Notes under the pieces: generated by a model
The model's input: the letters and a program-made list of their open reading frames with translations, nothing else
What the model was told of the DNA's origin: nothing
Databases searched by the model: none
Source of the DNA: Helicobacter cynogastricus
GTDB taxonomy: Bacteria; Campylobacterota; Campylobacteria; Campylobacterales; Helicobacteraceae
DNA length: 64,000 nucleotides
Direction: 5' to 3'
Assembly: GCF_900197855.1 (NCBI RefSeq)
Contig: NZ_FZMQ01000017.1
Location: forward strand, 62,001-126,000
Made by a program: the position numbers and the translations under genes
Shown: positions 61,294 through 64,000 of the stretch, piece by piece
How the letters are laid out: the number at the start of each line of letters is the position of its first letter
How positions within the stretch are numbered: position 1 is the stretch's first letter

Positions 61294-63183
61294 ATGGGTT
61301 TTATTACTACACTAATAGGTATTCTTGCTGGCATTTTTACGATCGCAAGTGTCTACTATGCTAGAGAATACTTTAAAAAAAGCACGACCCTTGAGATTGA
61401 GAAATTCTTTGTAGAGGCCTACCAAAAATACATGGATACTGAATGCAAATGTCTTTCAAACATACACAAAGAAAACATGCAAGACAGTTTTTTAATGGCG
61501 ATCGACATATGTTGCAAGTATGTTATGAATGGTGTCTTAGATCATGAATTATGTGGTGATAGTTTGCGGAGGCATATTCAAAATTTTAGGTATCCCATCA
61601 AGGTAGAGATAGGAAAGTATGAGAATATTTGTAGGTATATGGAGAGGTTTAAATTAGATCCCTTCATCCATGAATACTTTGCCACAAAAGGAGAAATACT
61701 AAAAGCGGGGTTCCTGATCAATAACAAGGAAAAATATCAATATCGATGGAATAGAGAGCTTATTATAGGCACATGGAAGGGAGATTTTCTTGTTTATGGA
61801 GGAGATCAATTTGTTTCACTTGCCATGACTACAGAAACAATCAGAAAGGAGAATTTCATTATTCCCAATTGCCTTAACTATCAAAATAACCTAGTTGTCA
61901 ATGACCCCAAGGGTGCTTATAGAGAAATCAGCGCTCGCTATAGAGAAGAAGTTATGGGGCACGATATCTTGATATTTGAACCTTTCAGCGAATATACGCA
62001 TCGCTATAACCCATTTTACTATGTAGATTTCGAAAATAAAGAAAGTAACTTTGATACACAAATTAAAAGACTGTCTGAACTTTTCTTTACTGAGGCGCAA
62101 AACCCGTTTCTTGAAGAGGTCCGTAGTCTTTTTTGCCTGCTACTTCATATCTACAGGGATTTATACCACAGTGAAAATGGAAAAGAATTTTGCAAGAAGT
62201 ATAGGTTAGACATCTCAGATCGACCAACTTGCCATCTTATAGGATCGCTCATTGATCGTTTTAAAATTCCTGATAAATGCACTGATCTCTTTTCGTTTAT
62301 AAACATTCTACACAAGGAAAATGTCTTGACTAAGACTAGCAAGAATTGGCAAATTATTTTTCAGGGCAAATGCAATGTCTCTAACTTCTCAGCCATTCAG
62401 AATAGCTACGTGGAAGTTTTTAAGATATTTGAAAATCCATGCTTGCAAAATTTTACACATGGCAATGACATAGACTTCAGAGATTTGCGCAAAAAGAAAA
62501 TTGATATCTTTTTTACCCTCGATTCGAATAGTCAAAGTGAAACAAATCTTATTGCGCGACTCTTTTTTACAGACCTTATCATGTGCAATATGCGTGAGCT
62601 GGCATACAATCCAAGCTCAAATCGAGTCTGTTGCATGATTATGGACGCGTTTGAGACGCTAGGCTATTTGCAGATTTTTGAGGGTGCAGTGGGCGGTATA
62701 GGTTACCCAACTATGGCAGGCTATGGCATGCAGATGGTGATGGCTTGCTCAGATGATGTGCAACTTGAAAAAAATCCTCCCTTGGGTTATGGTGAAAATG
62801 GAGCTAAAAGTCTTAGATATAACTGTGTTAACAATCTTTACTACCAGCCCAGCAACAAATTTAAGAATGGTATTGATAGGCTTAGTCAAGAGTTAGGTGC
62901 ATTAGCGACCAAAAAAATTATTGAGAGTTCTGAAGACATGGAAAAAGAGGATGATTTTATTTTTCTGACCAATAAATGCCCTCCTATTAGAGCACGCAAG
63001 ATATTTTACCTTGAGGATTCCTATTTTACAGACCGTCTTTTGGAGGTTAGTCCTCATCTTAGCAAACACTGTAAAAAAGGGCAAAAAATAAATCTACAGA
63101 TTCTTAATGACGCATTGCAAAGTGGCGAGCTGGATTGTGAATACAAAAGAAGGGCAAAAATACGGTATGAGCCTCATGTTTAA
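61294..63183 (+). CDS. VirD4/TraG-like coupling-protein homologue with degenerate nucleotide-binding motifs
   Basis: A 629-residue protein. One N-terminal membrane helix (FITTLIGILAGIFTIASVYY) precedes a soluble domain. VVNDPKGAYREISARYRE near residue 207, FEPFSEYTHRYNPFYYV and NFTHGNDIDFRDLRKKKIDIFF follow the VirD4/TraG pattern closely. The signature motifs are lost. The Walker A region expected as GSGKG reads TETIRKENFIIPN, and the Walker B end reads CCMIMDAFETLG with Ala for Glu. It is visibly more AT-rich than its neighbours and lies next to a tRNA gene, which suggests horizontal transfer. ATG 61294 follows AAAAGG. Not an active coupling ATPase as read. Confidence 0.6.
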   Translation: MGFITTLIGILAGIFTIASVYYAREYFKKSTTLEIEKFFVEAYQKYMDTECKCLSNIHKENMQDSFLMAIDICCKYVMNGVLDHELCGDSLRRHIQNFRYPIKVEIGKYENICRYMERFKLDPFIHEYFATKGEILKAGFLINNKEKYQYRWNRELIIGTWKGDFLVYGGDQFVSLAMTTETIRKENFIIPNCLNYQNNLVVNDPKGAYREISARYREEVMGHDILIFEPFSEYTHRYNPFYYVDFENKESNFDTQIKRLSELFFTEAQNPFLEEVRSLFCLLLHIYRDLYHSENGKEFCKKYRLDISDRPTCHLIGSLIDRFKIPDKCTDLFSFINILHKENVLTKTSKNWQIIFQGKCNVSNFSAIQNSYVEVFKIFENPCLQNFTHGNDIDFRDLRKKKIDIFFTLDSNSQSETNLIARLFFTDLIMCNMRELAYNPSSNRVCCMIMDAFETLGYLQIFEGAVGGIGYPTMAGYGMQMVMACSDDVQLEKNPPLGYGENGAKSLRYNCVNNLYYQPSNKFKNGIDRLSQELGALATKKIIESSEDMEKEDDFIFLTNKCPPIRARKIFYLEDSYFTDRLLEVSPHLSKHCKKGQKINLQILNDALQSGELDCEYKRRAKIRYEPHV

Positions 63184-63385
63184 AAAGATAATATGGATAG
63201 TCCAAGTTGTATTCCGTATTTTCTAGTCTTTTTTTGTGTAGCTCTTAAATTTAGTAGTTTTGATAAAAACCACCAAATCGGAATGCTAATAAACATATAC
63301 CCTGATATTTTTAAACAATTACATTAGAAATGCGGACTTCTATTTGCACTTTTTAAGAGATTTAGATTAAAAGAGGTTTAGACGA

Positions 63386-63461
63386 TGGTGGCCACGACTG
63401 GACTTGAACCAGCGACCACTACCATGTCAAGGTAGTGCTCTACCAACTGAGCTACGCGACC
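63386..63461 (-). tRNA. tRNA-Val (anticodon GAC)
   Basis: The minus strand reads GGTCGCGTAGCTCAGTTGG and onward, with a 7-base acceptor stem, a TTGACAT anticodon loop giving GAC, the GGTTCAAGTCC T arm and an encoded CCA end (63386-63388). All stems pair. The 3' end faces the AT-rich VirD4-like gene. Confidence 0.93.
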
Positions 63462-63474
63462 TGCCAAAACCCAT

Positions 63475-63480
63475 ATTATA
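63475..63480 (-). promoter_or_regulatory. -10 element for tRNA-Val
   Basis: TATAAT on the minus strand, 14 bases before the tRNA 5' end, overlapping the lspA stop codon. Confidence 0.6.
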
Positions 63481-63928
63481 CTTGCCCTTGCTTGTTTTTT
63501 GCCTTAAAGCTCTTTAAAATAAGTAACCCCACCCCCACATCAATGAGCACATCAGCCAGATTAAAGATCGCAAAATCAAACTTATAGTGCCAATAAACAT
63601 AGTCAATCACATGCCCGTGCACAAAGCGATCGATCACATTAGAGCTTCCCCCTCCTAGCACCAAACCAAAAGATAGGGCATGTTGGGTAAAAAACTCCTT
63701 TTGCCGCCACAAAAACACCCCAACACTTACCAACAACACTATTTGCAAATATTTAAGCCATGTTCCCAAAAAATGCAACATGGAGAAGGCCACACCATCG
63801 TTATAAGCCAATACAATAGAAATTACCGGACCCTCATAGCGCAAGCCCTGTAAGATCAGCTGCTTTACGGCTTGATCGGCAAAAATAGCCAATACAAAGG
63901 CGAGCCAAAAAATCAAGGCAGATTTCAA
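63476..63928 (-). CDS. lspA: Lipoprotein signal peptidase LspA
   Basis: A 150-residue inner-membrane aspartic protease with four helices that cuts prolipoprotein signal peptides. The catalytic Asp residues are in GGGSSNVIDRFVHG near residue 100 and in FAIFNLADVLIDVG near residue 126; the substrate-side motif is AYNDGVAFSML. The TTG start overlaps the glmM stop, which indicates coupling. It serves the lipoproteins encoded elsewhere in this window. Confidence 0.93.
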   Translation of the reverse strand: MKSALIFWLAFVLAIFADQAVKQLILQGLRYEGPVISIVLAYNDGVAFSMLHFLGTWLKYLQIVLLVSVGVFLWRQKEFFTQHALSFGLVLGGGSSNVIDRFVHGHVIDYVYWHYKFDFAIFNLADVLIDVGVGLLILKSFKAKNKQGQV

Positions 63929-64000
63929 GTTAAATGATCTTTAAAAAAAGTCTGTAATTCCTGGGCGCGTTTTTCTAGTAGGGAGCGATCTTGCCCTTCC
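63925..64000 (-). CDS. glmM: Phosphoglucosamine mutase GlmM, C-terminal end (cut by window edge)
   Basis: The last 24 codons read EGQDRSLLEKRAQELQTFF and end at a TGA that overlaps the lspA start. This is the typical C-terminal helix of GlmM, which makes glucosamine-1-phosphate for peptidoglycan and LPS. H. pylori has the same glmM-lspA order. Identification rests on a short fragment and on context. Confidence 0.7.
   Translation of the reverse strand, partial: EGQDRSLLEKRAQELQTFFKDHLT

Overview
The window looks like a chromosomal segment of a gastric, non-pylori Helicobacter (the H. felis / H. heilmannii / H. bizzozeronii type). The evidence is gene content and gene order. Blocks match the H. 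pylori order as I remember it: miaB - HP0268-like - amidohydrolase - dihydroorotase-like - ccdA; rhpA - SPFH protein - DUF2393; petABC; fliK - flgD - second hook gene; secG - frr - pyrE - RDD; bioC - trpS - oppA - oppB - SH3 - aroE; the heptose genes hldE - hldD - gmhB up to dut - greA; and glmM - lspA. Between these blocks sit genes that are not part of the core.

Layout. 1-8531 is mostly core, and fldA is sandwiched between two copies of a small lipoprotein gene. 8532-12070 is an accessory operon encoding a P-loop GTPase, two proteins I do not recognise, an LRAT-like Cys/His enzyme, a TerB-like protein and two glycine-zipper membrane peptides; a C12 tract lies just upstream. 12071-14468 has a Hop-type outer membrane protein gene broken by one base in a T tract, then 760 bases with the remnant of a spanin-like lipoprotein. 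14469-23203 is a defence island. It holds a single-chain restriction-modification enzyme whose three target-recognition units are separated by a G15 tract and an (AG)10 repeat, facing a two-gene DUF262 operon. 23301-31513 is core metabolism (speA, lpxK, nadE, petABC, thrC). 31593-36139 is mixed: a CMAH-like protein with lost metal ligands, two secreted paralogues and a third DUF262 protein. 36143-40456 is a flagellar hook operon with a near-perfect sigma-54 promoter. 40505-48416 holds nucleotide, translation and peptide-uptake genes. 48418-57616 is one long leftward run for ADP-heptose and LPS, with an EptA-type gene carrying a (TC)8 repeat, ending in dut-greA. 57681-64000 has a folate enzyme, rny, a GT8 glycosyltransferase with sixteen GTTCT repeats, a VirD4-like protein without Walker motifs, tRNA-Val and lspA/glmM.

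How the parts work together. The simple-sequence repeats fall in a restriction-modification enzyme, two LPS-modifying genes and possibly the leader of the GTPase/LRAT operon. This is the usual contingency strategy of a host-adapted gastric Helicobacter: it varies DNA methylation and surface chemistry by slippage. The most interesting candidates are the three-unit restriction enzyme, the GTPase/LRAT/TerB/glycine-zipper operon, and two proteins that kept their folds while losing their signature catalytic residues (at 31593 and 61294). All functional statements come from reading motifs by eye; no database search was run.
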